A stretch of DNA of 64,000 nucleotides, from NCBI GenBank assembly GCA_003576845.1, contig QEVJ01000053.1:1-64000 (forward strand). Direction: 5' to 3'. The position numbers and the translations under genes are program-made. This stretch comes from Planctomycetota bacterium. Lineage in GTDB: Bacteria; Planctomycetota; Planctomycetia; Pirellulales; PLA5. A model generated the notes under the pieces. That model did not search any database. It worked only from the letters and a program-made list of their open reading frames with translations, and had not been told where the DNA came from. Shown one piece after another: positions 36,917 through 45,705 of this stretch; position 1 is the first letter of the stretch, and each line of letters starts with the position of its first letter.

Positions 36917-37846
36917 TTACAACTCGACGCCTCCTTTGGATTTGCTCTTGTCCGACTTCTTTTCGTTCGTTCCCTTTTCGTCGGCTTGGCCTTTGTCGGA
37001 CTCGTCTTTGTCGGACTCGCCTTCTTCGGCTGGGTCCGCTTGGGTTGCGGACTCGAGCTTCGCGATCTCGTCGGCGGCCGCTTTGGCGCCCGGCGTGTCG
37101 GGAAACTTCTCGATGATCGTGCGATACATCTCGATCGCCTTGTTCGTTCGCTTTTCGGCAGCGAGCTCGGCGGCCGATTCGAGCATCCGGGCCTGAGTCA
37201 GAAGCGCCTTCTGCTCGGGCTTCTTTTCCAGCGCGCTGAGGATGCGTTTCGTCTCTTTGCGCACCTCGGGCATCTGTTTGCCGTGCGTGCCGTCGAGTTC
37301 GAGAATCGCCGAGATCGGTTCGAGCGCGTCCGGCGACGATTCCAGCTTCGCCTTGACGTCGTCCAGCTCAGCCATCGCCTTCTTGAGGCGCTCCTGATAG
37401 CCTGCCGCGCCCTTGAGACCGCCGGTCTTTTCGATCCCTTCCTGCAAGACGGCGGCGAGATCGACGTTCATGCTGAAGTCTTTGAGCAGCTCGCCCTGGG
37501 CGCTGATGATGAAATTGCGCGGGAGCTGATCGCGATCGATCTTGATCTTGTAGACTTTCTTGAAGAGCTCGAAGTCATCGCCTACCGGCAACACTTCCGT
37601 GAACACATACTGTGTTCCGACGAGGTCTTTCACCGACGAGTCGGTCGTCAGCTTTTCCCTCATCGCGGCGCACGGGCCTCAGCCCGCGCCGGTGGACACC
37701 ATGACGAGCAAGGGCAAGCCGGACTTCTTGGACCGGCCGGCGGCGTTGAGCAACTTGTCGGCCAACGCGACATCCGCCAGCAGCGCCAGCGCGAGCATTG
37801 CCGCCGCGCCGGTCGTCCAGCCACGAGGAATCTTCCCAGGCGACAT
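36917..37846 (-). CDS. Probable selenoprotein: secreted thioredoxin-like protein with UGPC motif
   Basis: Read through a TGA at 37681-37679, the frame gives 309 residues. The ATG at 37846 has a strong GGAGGA six bases upstream and a signal peptide (GAAAMLALALLADVALA). A thioredoxin first strand (SGLPLLVMVSTGAG) leads into U56-G57-P58-C59, where the TGA takes the place of the first Cys of CGPC. The rest is thioredoxin-like, with a probable cis-Pro in DQLPRNFIISAQGE. A helical TPR-like segment (NKAIEMYRTIIEKFPDTPGA) and a Lys/Glu/Asp-rich tail follow. A conventional call would start at the ATG at 37663, with no signal peptide or redox Cys pair. A periplasmic thiol oxidoreductase role is inferred. 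The sel genes are not in this window. Confidence 0.75.
37635..37690 (-). promoter_or_regulatory. Candidate bacterial SECIS region around the UGA
   Basis: On the minus strand GGCGC-GGGC-TGAG-GCCC-GT-GCGCC (37690-37667) can pair around the TGA itself. Further on, GATGAG (37664-37659) can pair with CTCGTC (37640-37635), with one G-U pair, leaving a loop that begins with GG about 21 bases after the TGA. Bacterial SECIS elements place a hairpin with early loop guanines 16-37 bases downstream. This is by-eye pairing, not a folded prediction. Confidence 0.35.
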
Positions 37847-38009
37847 AATACGTCCTCCACAGAAAGTAGGCGGTTTTCAAGGCGGCCTCCGTCCCCAATT
37901 CTGGCGGAGGCGTCCAACGCCGTAGATTGTATCGGAGGGCCAAGGGGCATTTCAAGTGTTTTTCTGAAACTCGTCCCGGCCCGCGGGCCTTCGTCGGGCC
38001 GATCTCGGC

Positions 38010-38579
38010 CTAACGCAGCGGCGGGATGTCGTCGGAAACAACGGGTTCGTGGCGGGCATCGGCGAGGAAATCGTCGATTTTCAAGCTTCCCCGCCGGCGA
38101 AGATATCGCAACCGCGCTCGCTCGAATCTTTCAGCGGCATTAGTACCGGATACCGCGGCAACAATGCCGAACCCAAACGCGACGATCCCAAACACGGCAA
38201 ACGGCCAAACTCCGCTTGCAATAGTCACGACGGAGACAACGCAGCCGGCGCTTGCGAAACCCACGCCGAAGAAAATCGCCGCGCCCCGCGTCGGCTCGAC
38301 GAGGGAGCCGTCCTTCTGCTTGATGAGATGCCCCTCGCGCTCATACTCCCATTCGCGGTCGATGCGCTCAAGTTCGTTTTGATACCGCAAATGCGCCACC
38401 TGTTCGGCGAGCTTCGACGCGTGCTCGACGAGCTTTTCGACGACCTCGGTGTACGTCACCGAATCGCTGCGCCGGACGGCGAGGCTGGCCGAGCAATGAT
38501 TGCAGCGCACGAACTGGGCCGCCTCCGGCACCGAAAGCGGAGCGCCGCACTGGTTGCAGGCAAGCGTTTCCAACCGCAC
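38010..38579 (-). CDS. Zinc-ribbon protein with two membrane segments
   Basis: The 189-residue protein begins with a rubredoxin-like zinc ribbon, LACNQCGAPLSVPEAAQFVR then CNHCSASLAV (two CxxC pairs). A coiled-coil-like charged region (EVVEKLVEHASKLAEQVAHL) follows, then two hydrophobic segments (FFGVGFASAGCVVSVVTIA and VWPFAVFGIVAFGFGIVAAV) and a basic C-terminal tail. I chose the GTG at 38579 because GGAGGA lies eight bases upstream and the longer frame adds an unsupported leader. Its function is unknown. It lies upstream of the selenoprotein gene on the same strand, 163 bases away, but that gene has its own leader. Confidence 0.7.
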   Translation of the reverse strand: MRLETLACNQCGAPLSVPEAAQFVRCNHCSASLAVRRSDSVTYTEVVEKLVEHASKLAEQVAHLRYQNELERIDREWEYEREGHLIKQKDGSLVEPTRGAAIFFGVGFASAGCVVSVVTIASGVWPFAVFGIVAFGFGIVAAVSGTNAAERFERARLRYLRRRGSLKIDDFLADARHEPVVSDDIPPLR

Positions 38580-38743
38580 CGAAGGAATCCTCCGAGCATT
38601 ACTTAGCCCCCGGTGAACACACCGGGGGCGATGGGCGTAGATTCCCGAGTACGCTCTCCAGTATCGAAAGAACTCGCGCACGCTTCAACCGGCATTCGTC
38701 GCCGGAAAGCCAATCTTGGCACGGGCCGCCCGCGAATGCAGCG

Positions 38744-40312
38744 CTACTTCCGCATCCAAGTCGTCCCTTCCTTGCGGTCTTCGAGCAGAATGCCGATGGC
38801 CGCGAGGTCGTTGCGGACCTTGTCGCTGGTTGCGAAGTCTTTGTTCTTGCGCGCCGTCGCGCGGACTTCGATCAAGAGGTTTACCAGCTTGCCGACCAGG
38901 TCGTCGTCGGCTTTGGCGTTGGTTTTGGGCGGCGCGCGGAAGAGGCCGAGAATGGCGGCAAGCTCTCGGAGCGTCGCCGTGCCGCGGCGGAGTGCGTCGA
39001 CTTGCGTCTTGCGAAGAGCAGCATCGCCCGCCGGTTCTTCGAGCTTGGCTTGCTCGACGAAGCGGTTGAGCGAGCGGACCATGTCGAACAGGGCCGCCAT
39101 CGCGGCGCCGCTGTTGAAGTCGTCGTCCATCGCCGTGAGAAACGCCGTGCGCTGCTTGGCGATATCGGCGAGCAAGGCGTCGGTTGAATTCGCGTTGGTT
39201 TGCGCGTCGCCTTCTTCGCGACGCTTGGCATACGGAAGCGCGTAGAAACTTTCGCCAGTAACACGCTCGTAGCGCTCGAAGAACCTCAGGAACGTGTCGA
39301 CGCCCGCGCCCGCTTCCGCGACGGGTTCATCGCCAAACACGTTCGTGCTGCGATAGTGCGTGCGGAGCAAGAAGAAGCGGAGTTTCTCGCCGCCGTGCTT
39401 GGCGATCAGCGCGGCGAGACCGCCTGCGCCCTTGGAGCGGCTGATCTTGCCGGCCGCGTCGTCGGCCGCGCTTGCATCCGCACCCTGCTCGCGGTCGGAG
39501 CGTCCGCCGACTTTTCCTGCCGCGGCGGCCGCTTTCATCAGGCCGTTGTGCATCCAGTATTTCACCATCGGCTTGCCGTGGCAGCATTCGCTTTGGGCGA
39601 GTTCGTTTTCGTGGTGCGGAAAAACGAGATCGAGCCCGCCGCCGTGGATGTCGAACGTTTCGCCCAAGATGCGGCGGCTCATCGCGGAGCATTCGATGTG
39701 CCAACCGGGCCGGCCTTTGCCCCAGGGACTGTCCCACGATGGTTCGCCGTGCTTGGCGGTTTTCCACAGTGCAAAGTCGCCCGGCGAACGTTTGCGTGAC
39801 GCGGCTTCGCCCCCTTCGCCTTGTTGGCTGTCGGTGGTGCGGTTGCTGAGCTTGCCGTATTCGCGGTCGCGCGTCACGTCGAAGAATACGTCGCCGTCGG
39901 CGACGTAGGCGAATCCCTTGGCGATCAATTCCTCGATGAACCGGATGATTTCATCGATGTGTTTGGTCGCTTTCGGCATCTGGTCGATCGTGTCGACACC
40001 GAGGGCCGCGAGGTTCTTGAGATAGTCCTCGGTGTTCTCCGCCGCGACTTGGGCCATCGAGATGCCGCGGCGGTTGGCTTCGGCGATCAGCTTGTCGTCG
40101 ACGTCGGTGATGTTTACGACCCACGTGACGTGGTAGCCGCAGTACGTGAGGTACCGCTTCACGGCGTCGAAGATCACCGGCCCGACCATGTGGCCGATGT
40201 GGGCTTCTTTGTAAACCGTCGGGCCGCAGAGGTAGATGCCGACCTTGCCGGGCACGAGCGGGGCGAAGGGTTCTTTGGTTTTCGTGAGCGTGTTGTAGAC
40301 GCGGAGGGACAT
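38744..40312 (-). CDS. cysS: Cysteinyl-tRNA synthetase with an altered KMSKS loop
   Basis: This class I synthetase has 522 residues. The HIGH motif is in [14 protein letters not shown]. Zinc ligands are in [23 protein letters not shown] and [12 protein letters not shown]. The usual KMSKS is replaced by KISRS in [13 protein letters not shown], preceded by an insertion of about 30 residues rich in Ala, Gly and Asp ([20 protein letters not shown]) between WMHNGLM and the loop. The anticodon-binding helical domain is intact to the C-terminus. The KISRS change keeps the two catalytic basic positions. It lies 92 bases downstream of ispF on the same strand, separated by GC-rich repeats. Confidence 0.92.
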   Translation of the reverse strand: MSLRVYNTLTKTKEPFAPLVPGKVGIYLCGPTVYKEAHIGHMVGPVIFDAVKRYLTYCGYHVTWVVNITDVDDKLIAEANRRGISMAQVAAENTEDYLKNLAALGVDTIDQMPKATKHIDEIIRFIEELIAKGFAYVADGDVFFDVTRDREYGKLSNRTTDSQQGEGGEAASRKRSPGDFALWKTAKHGEPSWDSPWGKGRPGWHIECSAMSRRILGETFDIHGGGLDLVFPHHENELAQSECCHGKPMVKYWMHNGLMKAAAAAGKVGGRSDREQGADASAADDAAGKISRSKGAGGLAALIAKHGGEKLRFFLLRTHYRSTNVFGDEPVAEAGAGVDTFLRFFERYERVTGESFYALPYAKRREEGDAQTNANSTDALLADIAKQRTAFLTAMDDDFNSGAAMAALFDMVRSLNRFVEQAKLEEPAGDAALRKTQVDALRRGTATLRELAAILGLFRAPPKTNAKADDDLVGKLVNLLIEVRATARKNKDFATSDKVRNDLAAIGILLEDRKEGTTWMRK

Positions 40313-40403
40313 GAGCGGGGACTAGGGGCTGGGGACTGGGGCAAGAAAGTGATGCGTGGTGTTTGCTGAGCGACGAACGATGAACCGGTTGGGCGGTCGG
40401 TGA

Positions 40404-40910
40404 CTACTCCCGCGCCCCGCGCCCCGAGTCCCGCGCCCCGAGGAGCACAACGCACTGGGCTTGGATCGCTTCCTGGCGGCCGACGGGACCGACTTGCTCG
40501 CCCGTTTTGGCTTTGACGCTGACTTGCTCGGCGGCGATTTCCAGCACTGCCGCGATTCGTTGGCGAATCGCGTTCTTGTACGGCGCGAGCTTCGGCCGTT
40601 CGGCGTGCACGATGCAATCGAGGTTGACGAGCTCGTAGCCGGCGCCGCAAACGTGCATATAGGCCGCGGCGAGCATCTCGGCCGAATCGCGGCCGCGGTT
40701 CGCGGGGTCGGTGTCGGGAAACATCTCGCCGATGTCGCCGAGGTCGGCCGCGCCGAGCAGGGCGTCAGTAATCGCGTGCAGCAGGACGTCGGCGTCGCTG
40801 TGGCCGACGGCGTGGCGGTCGTGAGGCACGTCGACCCCGCCCAGGCGCAGCGGTCCGCCCGGCTCGAGCCGATGCGTGTCGTGACCGATACCGACGCGAT
40901 AGCCGTTCGT
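40404..40910 (-). CDS. ispF: 2-C-methyl-D-erythritol 2,4-cyclodiphosphate synthase, apparent ACG start
   Basis: This MEP-pathway enzyme forms the cyclic diphosphate on the way to isoprenoids. Zinc and active-site residues are in YRVGIGHDTHRLEPGG and HSDADVLLHAITDALLGAAD, followed by GDIGEMFPDTDP. No in-frame ATG, GTG or TTG exists between the promoter (-10 at 40965-40960) and the conserved core. GAAGGAG at 40924-40918 is followed seven bases later by ACG AAC GGC TAT CGC GTC, so ACG at 40910 is the likely start and gives 168 residues, the usual family length. The TTG at 40988 is part of the -35 box. The C-terminal GARDSGRGARE comes from a repeat. Confidence 0.85.
   Translation of the reverse strand, partial: TNGYRVGIGHDTHRLEPGGPLRLGGVDVPHDRHAVGHSDADVLLHAITDALLGAADLGDIGEMFPDTDPANRGRDSAEMLAAAYMHVCGAGYELVNLDCIVHAERPKLAPYKNAIRQRIAAVLEIAAEQVSVKAKTGEQVGPVGRQEAIQAQCVVLLGARDSGRGARE
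40408..40443. repeat. GC-rich repeat at the 3' end of ispF
   Basis: CTCCCGCGCCCCGCGCCCCG-type sequence covers the last codons of ispF and supplies its C-terminal GARDSGRGARE. It belongs to the same family as the blocks at 17563-17605 and 21411-21447. Confidence 0.6.
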
Positions 40911-40959
40911 AACCAGACTCCTTCGACCGGCGACCCGAAAGCGTGTCCACCCGGCCGGA

Positions 40960-40988
40960 ATTATAGCGGGGCACGAGCACGTCGCCAA
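40960..40988 (-). promoter_or_regulatory. Near-consensus sigma70 promoter of ispF
   Basis: On the minus strand TTGGCG (40988-40983), a 17-base spacer and a perfect TATAAT (40965-40960) are present. Transcription would begin near 40953, about 45 bases before the ACG start. Confidence 0.75.
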
Positions 40989-41016
40989 CGCGAGCCGACC
41001 CCTCGATCATTGATCC

Positions 41017-42495
41017 TCACGTCTGGTCGACGACCTCGTGCACTTCGACGATGTTGTGCGAACCGGACACGAGATAATTCCCGCCTACGATCACCACGCG
41101 GTCGCCGACGGCGAGCGTTCCGTCACGGCGGCCCCACCAGTCGAGATACTTGATCAGGCTGTCGTGCTCGATGGGCGCGGTCCACAGTGGAATCACGCCC
41201 CAGTACAGGCACATTTGCCGCAACACGGCGGGCACGTCGCTGATGCCCACCGTCGGCACGAGTCCGCGCTGCTTGGAGAGCGCGAGGGCCGTGGCGCCGG
41301 TTCGGCTGCGAACGGCGACGAGCTTCGCCCCGAGCGTTTCTGCCATCCGCGCTGCCGATGCCACGACCGCCGCGGTGATGGGATGCACGCCCGACGCTCC
41401 GGCCGCGCAGCCGGCCAGTTTATTGAACACCGGGCCGGTTCCGTGGCGTGCGCCGGAGTCGAGCATTGCCTCGGTGGCGAGCATGATCCGGTTCATCATC
41501 TCGACGGTCTCGCGCGGGTATTCGCCGATGGCCGTTTCGCCGGAGAGCATGCAAGCGTCGGTGCCGTCGAGGATCGCATTCGCGACGTCGGTCGCTTCCG
41601 CCCGCGTGGGGCGCAGTTGGTGCTGCATGCTGTCGAGCATTTGGGTGGCGGTGATGACCGGTTTGCCCAACCGATGGCAGGCGGCGATGATCCGTTTTTG
41701 TTCGAGGGCGATCGTGGCCACGTCGACCTCAACGCCAAGGTCGCCTCGGGCGACCATGATTCCGTCGGCCGCCTCGACGATGGCATCGAGTTGATCCAGC
41801 GCTTCGCGTTTTTCGATCTTCGCAATCACGCGGGCCGTTCCGCCGCTCGCCGCGACGAGCTCCTTGAGCTCGCAAACCTCCTTCGGGGAGCGCACGAAGC
41901 TGAGGCTCACGAAATCCAAGTCCCGCTTCGTGGCCCACACGGCGAATTCGCGGTCGTCGGCACTCATCGCGGGGGCCGAAAGCTTGACGCCCGGCAGATT
42001 CACGCCTTGACGGCTGCGGAGCAACCCGCCTTGTGTCACGCGGCACAGCGCGCTTCGGGCGTCCTTCTCGACTACGGAAAGCACGATCGTCCCGTCGGCG
42101 AGGAGCACGTTGTCTCCCGCGTCGAGCTCGTCGACAAGCGGTTCGTAAGTGGTGGTCAGCTCGCCGGGAACGTCGGAAAGCTCGCCGCGCACGAACCGCA
42201 CGTGGTCGCCAAGTGCGAGCGCGATCTGTCCGCCCGGAAGTTCGTTGAGCCGCATTTTCGGCCCGGCGAGATCGGCCAGAATCGCCACCGGCCGGTCGGC
42301 GTGGTGGCTGACTCGGCGGATTTTGGCGACGGAAGCGTCGTGGGCCTCGCGCGTGGCGTGGGCGAGATTCAGACGAAACACGTCGACGCCCGCCGCGACC
42401 AGATCGGCCAGGCGAGCCTCGTCGGCGCACGCCGGGCCGACCGTGGCGACGATCTTGGTGCGGGCACGCTGTTGCTTGTGTTCGGCAAGGGGCAT
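41017..42495 (-). CDS. pyk: Pyruvate kinase
   Basis: This glycolytic enzyme transfers phosphate from PEP to ADP. The 492-residue form starts at the ATG at 42495, giving MPLAEHKQQRARTKIVATVG; the frame is open further upstream but the added residues are not family-like. Key motifs are VFRLNLAHATREAH, IAKIEKREALDQLDAI with the catalytic Lys region, GIMVARGDLGVEV, and LMSGETAIGEYPRETVEMMN. The C-terminal domain has VVASAARMAETLGAKLVAVR and SRTGATALALSK. It is divergent from the DUF6174-like gene, with 139 bases between the starts. Confidence 0.93.
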   Translation of the reverse strand: MPLAEHKQQRARTKIVATVGPACADEARLADLVAAGVDVFRLNLAHATREAHDASVAKIRRVSHHADRPVAILADLAGPKMRLNELPGGQIALALGDHVRFVRGELSDVPGELTTTYEPLVDELDAGDNVLLADGTIVLSVVEKDARSALCRVTQGGLLRSRQGVNLPGVKLSAPAMSADDREFAVWATKRDLDFVSLSFVRSPKEVCELKELVAASGGTARVIAKIEKREALDQLDAIVEAADGIMVARGDLGVEVDVATIALEQKRIIAACHRLGKPVITATQMLDSMQHQLRPTRAEATDVANAILDGTDACMLSGETAIGEYPRETVEMMNRIMLATEAMLDSGARHGTGPVFNKLAGCAAGASGVHPITAAVVASAARMAETLGAKLVAVRSRTGATALALSKQRGLVPTVGISDVPAVLRQMCLYWGVIPLWTAPIEHDSLIKYLDWWGRRDGTLAVGDRVVIVGGNYLVSGSHNIVEVHEVVDQT

Positions 42496-42634
42496 GGCGT
42501 ACAGTGGGATGGATGCAATGGGTGAATGCGGCAAGCCAAGCGGTGCGTTATTGTGACCGACTTCGATCGAACCGCCAATGCGAGTGAGTCCGCCGAAACC
42601 ACCAGCGATGCAGCAACCAGCCACATCCTGAGCC

Positions 42635-43156
42635 ATGTCTCGATTTAAGCTCGGACTTCTCATCGGCGGCGGCGTCGGGCTCTTGGGCGCGGCCGCGGTC
42701 GCGATTTGGCTATTGCGCGATCCGATCCCGCCGCTTTCGCGCGAAGCATATTCGGCGGCCGCCGCCCGTTGGAACGCGAAAAGCGTGCACAGCTACGACA
42801 TGCAGGCGGTCTTCAGCGGCGGCCAGCCCGGCGAGTACGATGTCGAGGTTCGCGACGGCAAAGTGACTCGCCTCGTCCGCGACGGCGAGCCGCTTCCCGA
42901 CCGGGGCGTCGCCCGAAAGTACTGGACGATTCCGGGCATGTTCGAGATTCTGGAAATGGATCTTGCGCGGCTGGAGCAATCCGCCCAGAACGCCGCTGGA
43001 GCCGAACTTCGGATTTCGGCGGAGTTCGACGAGGACTGGGGCTACCCCCGCCGCTATCGCCAGATCCAACTCGAGGGCAAACAAGTGACGAGCGAGTGGC
43101 AGATCACTCGATTCTCCCCAGCAGTTGGCGGCGATATCGGCAAACGTTCGGATTAA
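42635..43156 (+). CDS. Membrane-anchored DUF6174-like protein
   Basis: The 173-residue protein has an N-terminal membrane anchor or signal (LGLLIGGGVGLLGAAAVAIW) and a periplasmic domain: AARWNAKSVHSYDMQAVFSG, EYDVEVRDGKVTRLVRDGEP and WTIPGMFEILEMDL, then a terminal strand pair YRQIQLEGKQVTSEWQITRF. This pattern (a Trp-x-x-x-x-x-x-Tyr start, then a short strand with V.DGKV) matches DUF6174, whose function is unknown. The ATG at 42635 fits the anchor. It lies between divergent pyk and rpmB and has its own upstream region. Confidence 0.65.
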   Translation: MSRFKLGLLIGGGVGLLGAAAVAIWLLRDPIPPLSREAYSAAAARWNAKSVHSYDMQAVFSGGQPGEYDVEVRDGKVTRLVRDGEPLPDRGVARKYWTIPGMFEILEMDLARLEQSAQNAAGAELRISAEFDEDWGYPRRYRQIQLEGKQVTSEWQITRFSPAVGGDIGKRSD

Positions 43157-43202
43157 CCGCGCCGACCGGCCGTCCCGCCCGCCAAACCGAGCGACGTCGC
43201 CC

Positions 43203-43230
43203 TTGCACGGGGTAGTGGCTCCGATATACT
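43203..43230 (+). promoter_or_regulatory. Candidate promoter of rpmB
   Basis: TTGCAC at 43203-43208 and TATACT at 43225-43230 have a 16-base spacer. A leader of about 100 bases follows before the L28 start codon. Confidence 0.5.
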
Positions 43231-43337
43231 ACTGGATTCCTGAACGAATCATGTTTCGGTCCCCGGACAGGCCGCCCGCCGGGTCTGCCTGCGGATCGTG
43301 ATCGAACGAGTTAACGCATCACGCAAGGCGCGAAGAG

Positions 43338-43610
43338 ATGGCCCGGATTTGTGAAATTTGCGGCAAGCGGCCCCAGTTAGGCAATACGGTCGAACTCCGC
43401 GGTAAGGCCAAGTACTTGGGCGGGGTGGGCACGAAGGTCACGGGCATCACCCGCCGCCGTTTCAAGCCGAACCTCCAAAGCGTTCGCGTCACCACGCCCA
43501 AGGGTGCGAACAAAAAGATGCTGGTGTGCACGCAATGCCTTCGTAGCGGCGCGGTGACGAAGCAAGTGAAGAACAAACCGTTCGTCGTGCCGGCTTCCGC
43601 CAAAGCATGA
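43338..43610 (+). CDS. rpmB: Large-subunit ribosomal protein bL28
   Basis: The 90-residue protein has the L28 pattern: ICEICGKRPQLGNTVELRGK with the zinc-ribbon-type CxxC, TGITRRRFKPNLQSVRV, then a second CTQCLRSGAV. The product belongs to the large ribosomal subunit. GCGAAGAG upstream of the ATG is a fair ribosome site. The gap of 93 bases to gatC on the same strand may mean shared transcription. The length is normal; the CxxC pairs indicate the zinc-containing form. Confidence 0.93.
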   Translation: MARICEICGKRPQLGNTVELRGKAKYLGGVGTKVTGITRRRFKPNLQSVRVTTPKGANKKMLVCTQCLRSGAVTKQVKNKPFVVPASAKA

Positions 43611-43703
43611 GTTCCGACGTAGGTCGGGCCAAGCGGCGCAAGACGTATCCATGAGATGACGCACGCCCCGCGCCGGTCCGAAACACGCGCCAGGAGAGCG
43701 CTC

Positions 43704-43994
43704 ATGTCCCTCACCCGCGCCGAAGTCGAGAAGGTTTCGCTCCTGGCGCGGCTTCACCTGTCCGATGCCGAACTCGACGCGATGACGGCGCAGCTTGGGC
43801 AGGTTCTGCACTACGTCGAGCAGCTTGCGGAGCTCGACACCGACGGCGTCGAGCCGATGGCCCATGCACTCGACGTGGCGAACGTGTTTGCCGACGACGT
43901 GGCACTGCCCGGTCTCGCGCGCGAAGCCGCTCTGGCCAATGCGCCGCACCGCGACGAAGTCTGTTATCTCGTGCCGGCGGTGCTGGGCGAATAG
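43704..43994 (+). CDS. gatC: Asp/Glu-tRNA amidotransferase subunit C
   Basis: The 96-residue subunit C stabilises GatA in the GatCAB complex that converts misacylated Glu-tRNA(Gln) or Asp-tRNA(Asn). The sequence matches the family: LTRAEVEKVSLLARLHLSDA, LGQVLHYVEQLAELDTDGVE and PMAHALDVANVFADD. The ATG at 43704 is preceded by CAGGAGAG. gatA follows after 115 bases that contain a GGATTCGGGAATCGGGG-type repeat. gatB is not in this window. Confidence 0.93.
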   Translation: MSLTRAEVEKVSLLARLHLSDAELDAMTAQLGQVLHYVEQLAELDTDGVEPMAHALDVANVFADDVALPGLAREAALANAPHRDEVCYLVPAVLGE

Positions 43995-44109
43995 TCGGGG
44001 GATTCAGGATTCGGGAATCGGGGAAGTCGAGGAGCCCCGGGACGGTAGCCAGGAGAGGGCGGCTTTCGTATCGTAGGCGGCAACGCTCTCGTTTCCCGCG
44101 CTGGTTCCA

Positions 44110-45624
44110 ATGTCTCTTATCGATCTTTCCGCAACCGAACTCGTTGCCAAGCTTCACACTGGCGAAGTCGCCTGTGCCGAGGCGACGCGGGCGTATCTCG
44201 ACCGCATCGCCGAACTGAATCCGAAGCTGAACGCCTTTCTTCGCGTCGACGCCGACCGGGCGCTCTCGGCCGCGAAGGAAATCGACGCGCGGCGGGCCCG
44301 CGGTGAGACGCTGGGTTTGCTGGCCGGGCTGCCGGTCGCGGTCAAAGACGTTCTCTGCACCGCGGGCGAGCCGACCACGTGCGCTTCGCGGATGCTCGAA
44401 CATTTCGTCGCTCCCTACGACGCGACCGTCATTGCGAGATTGAAAGCCGCCGACGCCGTGCTCCTCGGCCGCACGAATATGGACGAGTTCGCGATGGGCG
44501 GTTCGGGCGAAAACTCCGCCTTCGGCGCCACCCGCAACCCGCACGACCCAGACCGCATCACGGGCGGTTCTTCGAGCGGCAGCGCGGCGGCGGTGGCCGC
44601 CCGCATGGCGCCTGTGGCGATCGGCTCCGACACGGGCGGTTCGATTCGCCAGCCCGCCGGGCTGTGTGGCATCACGGGTCTCAAGCCGACGTATGGCCGC
44701 GTAAGTCGATACGGGCTGGTCGCATTCGCGAGCAGTTTGGACCAGGTCGGCCCGATGGCCCGCACCGCCGAGGACGCCGCCCTGCTCCTGGAAGCCATCG
44801 CCGGCCACGACCGGCTCGACAGCACGTCGCTCGATGTCGCCGCGGAGCGGTACAGCGAGTCGGTATCGAAGCCGCTCGACAAGCTGCGGCTCGGCGTCGC
44901 CCGCGAGCATTTTGGCGAGGGACTCGACGGAGAAATTGCGGCCGCGGTTCGGAAAGCGATCGAGGTTTACGAATCGCTCGGCGCGACCATCGACGAGATC
45001 TCGCTGCCGCATAGCAAGTATGCCGTCGCGACGTACTACATCATCGCGCCGTGCGAAGCATCGAGTAATCTCGCGCGTTACGACGGCGCCCATTACGGGC
45101 ATCGCACGGACGAGCGTGCGATGCAATCGGAGCTGGAGACGGAGCGTCGCGCCCTCGTCGCCGCGGGCAACAAGGCTGCCGCCGAGAATCTCGACTCGCC
45201 GCTGGTCCGCATGTACCGCCGCAGCCGCAGCGAAGCGTTCGGTCCCGAGGTCAAACGCCGCATCATGCTCGGCACGTATGCGCTTTCGGCGGGCTATTAC
45301 GATGCGTACTATCTCAAGGCATTGAAAGTCCGCCGGCTCATTCGCCAAGACTACGACCAGGCGTTCCAAAAAGTCGACGCGATCATCGGCCCCGTCACCG
45401 CCGCGCCGGCCTACAAGATCGGCGATAAGGCGAACGACCCGCTGGCGATGTATCTGGATGACGTTTATACGGTGAGCGCGAACCTGGCGGGGTGTTGCGG
45501 AATTGCATTTCCTTGCGGCGCATCGAGCGGCGGGCTGCCGATCGGCGTGCAGCTACAGGGACCGCCGCTGGGGGAAGATAAACTCCTCCGAGCAGCAGAT
45601 ATGTTTCAGCGGATTACGACCTGA
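44110..45624 (+). CDS. gatA: Asp/Glu-tRNA amidotransferase subunit A
   Basis: This is the glutaminase subunit of GatCAB, 504 residues, an amidase-signature enzyme. The catalytic Lys is in LPVAVKDVLCT, the cis-Ser loop in TGGSSSGSAAAVAARMAPVA, and the nucleophile Ser in SDTGGSIRQPAGLCG. RRIMLGTYALSAGYYDAYY and FPCGASSGGLPIGVQLQGPP are further family hallmarks. It is preceded by gatC on the same strand and convergent with the PadR-linked membrane gene. GatB must be encoded elsewhere in the genome. Confidence 0.95.
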   Translation: MSLIDLSATELVAKLHTGEVACAEATRAYLDRIAELNPKLNAFLRVDADRALSAAKEIDARRARGETLGLLAGLPVAVKDVLCTAGEPTTCASRMLEHFVAPYDATVIARLKAADAVLLGRTNMDEFAMGGSGENSAFGATRNPHDPDRITGGSSSGSAAAVAARMAPVAIGSDTGGSIRQPAGLCGITGLKPTYGRVSRYGLVAFASSLDQVGPMARTAEDAALLLEAIAGHDRLDSTSLDVAAERYSESVSKPLDKLRLGVAREHFGEGLDGEIAAAVRKAIEVYESLGATIDEISLPHSKYAVATYYIIAPCEASSNLARYDGAHYGHRTDERAMQSELETERRALVAAGNKAAAENLDSPLVRMYRRSRSEAFGPEVKRRIMLGTYALSAGYYDAYYLKALKVRRLIRQDYDQAFQKVDAIIGPVTAAPAYKIGDKANDPLAMYLDDVYTVSANLAGCCGIAFPCGASSGGLPIGVQLQGPPLGEDKLLRAADMFQRITT

Positions 45625-45705
45625 TGTGGCGAGGTCGGGACCGCGCCGCAATGAGGGAGTGCGCTTCCGCCAAAATGTCTAAGCCAATCGAGTCAGCGGC
45701 CACGT

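Noticed and set aside
40986-40988. TTG at 40988 as the start of ispF.
   Set aside because: It forms the first three bases of the -35 box of a near-consensus promoter, so it would not be transcribed, and the added residues are not IspF-like.
43157-43337. Possible tRNA or RNA gene before rpmB.
   Set aside because: No cloverleaf arms or conserved tRNA boxes could be read; a promoter and plain leader explain the gap.
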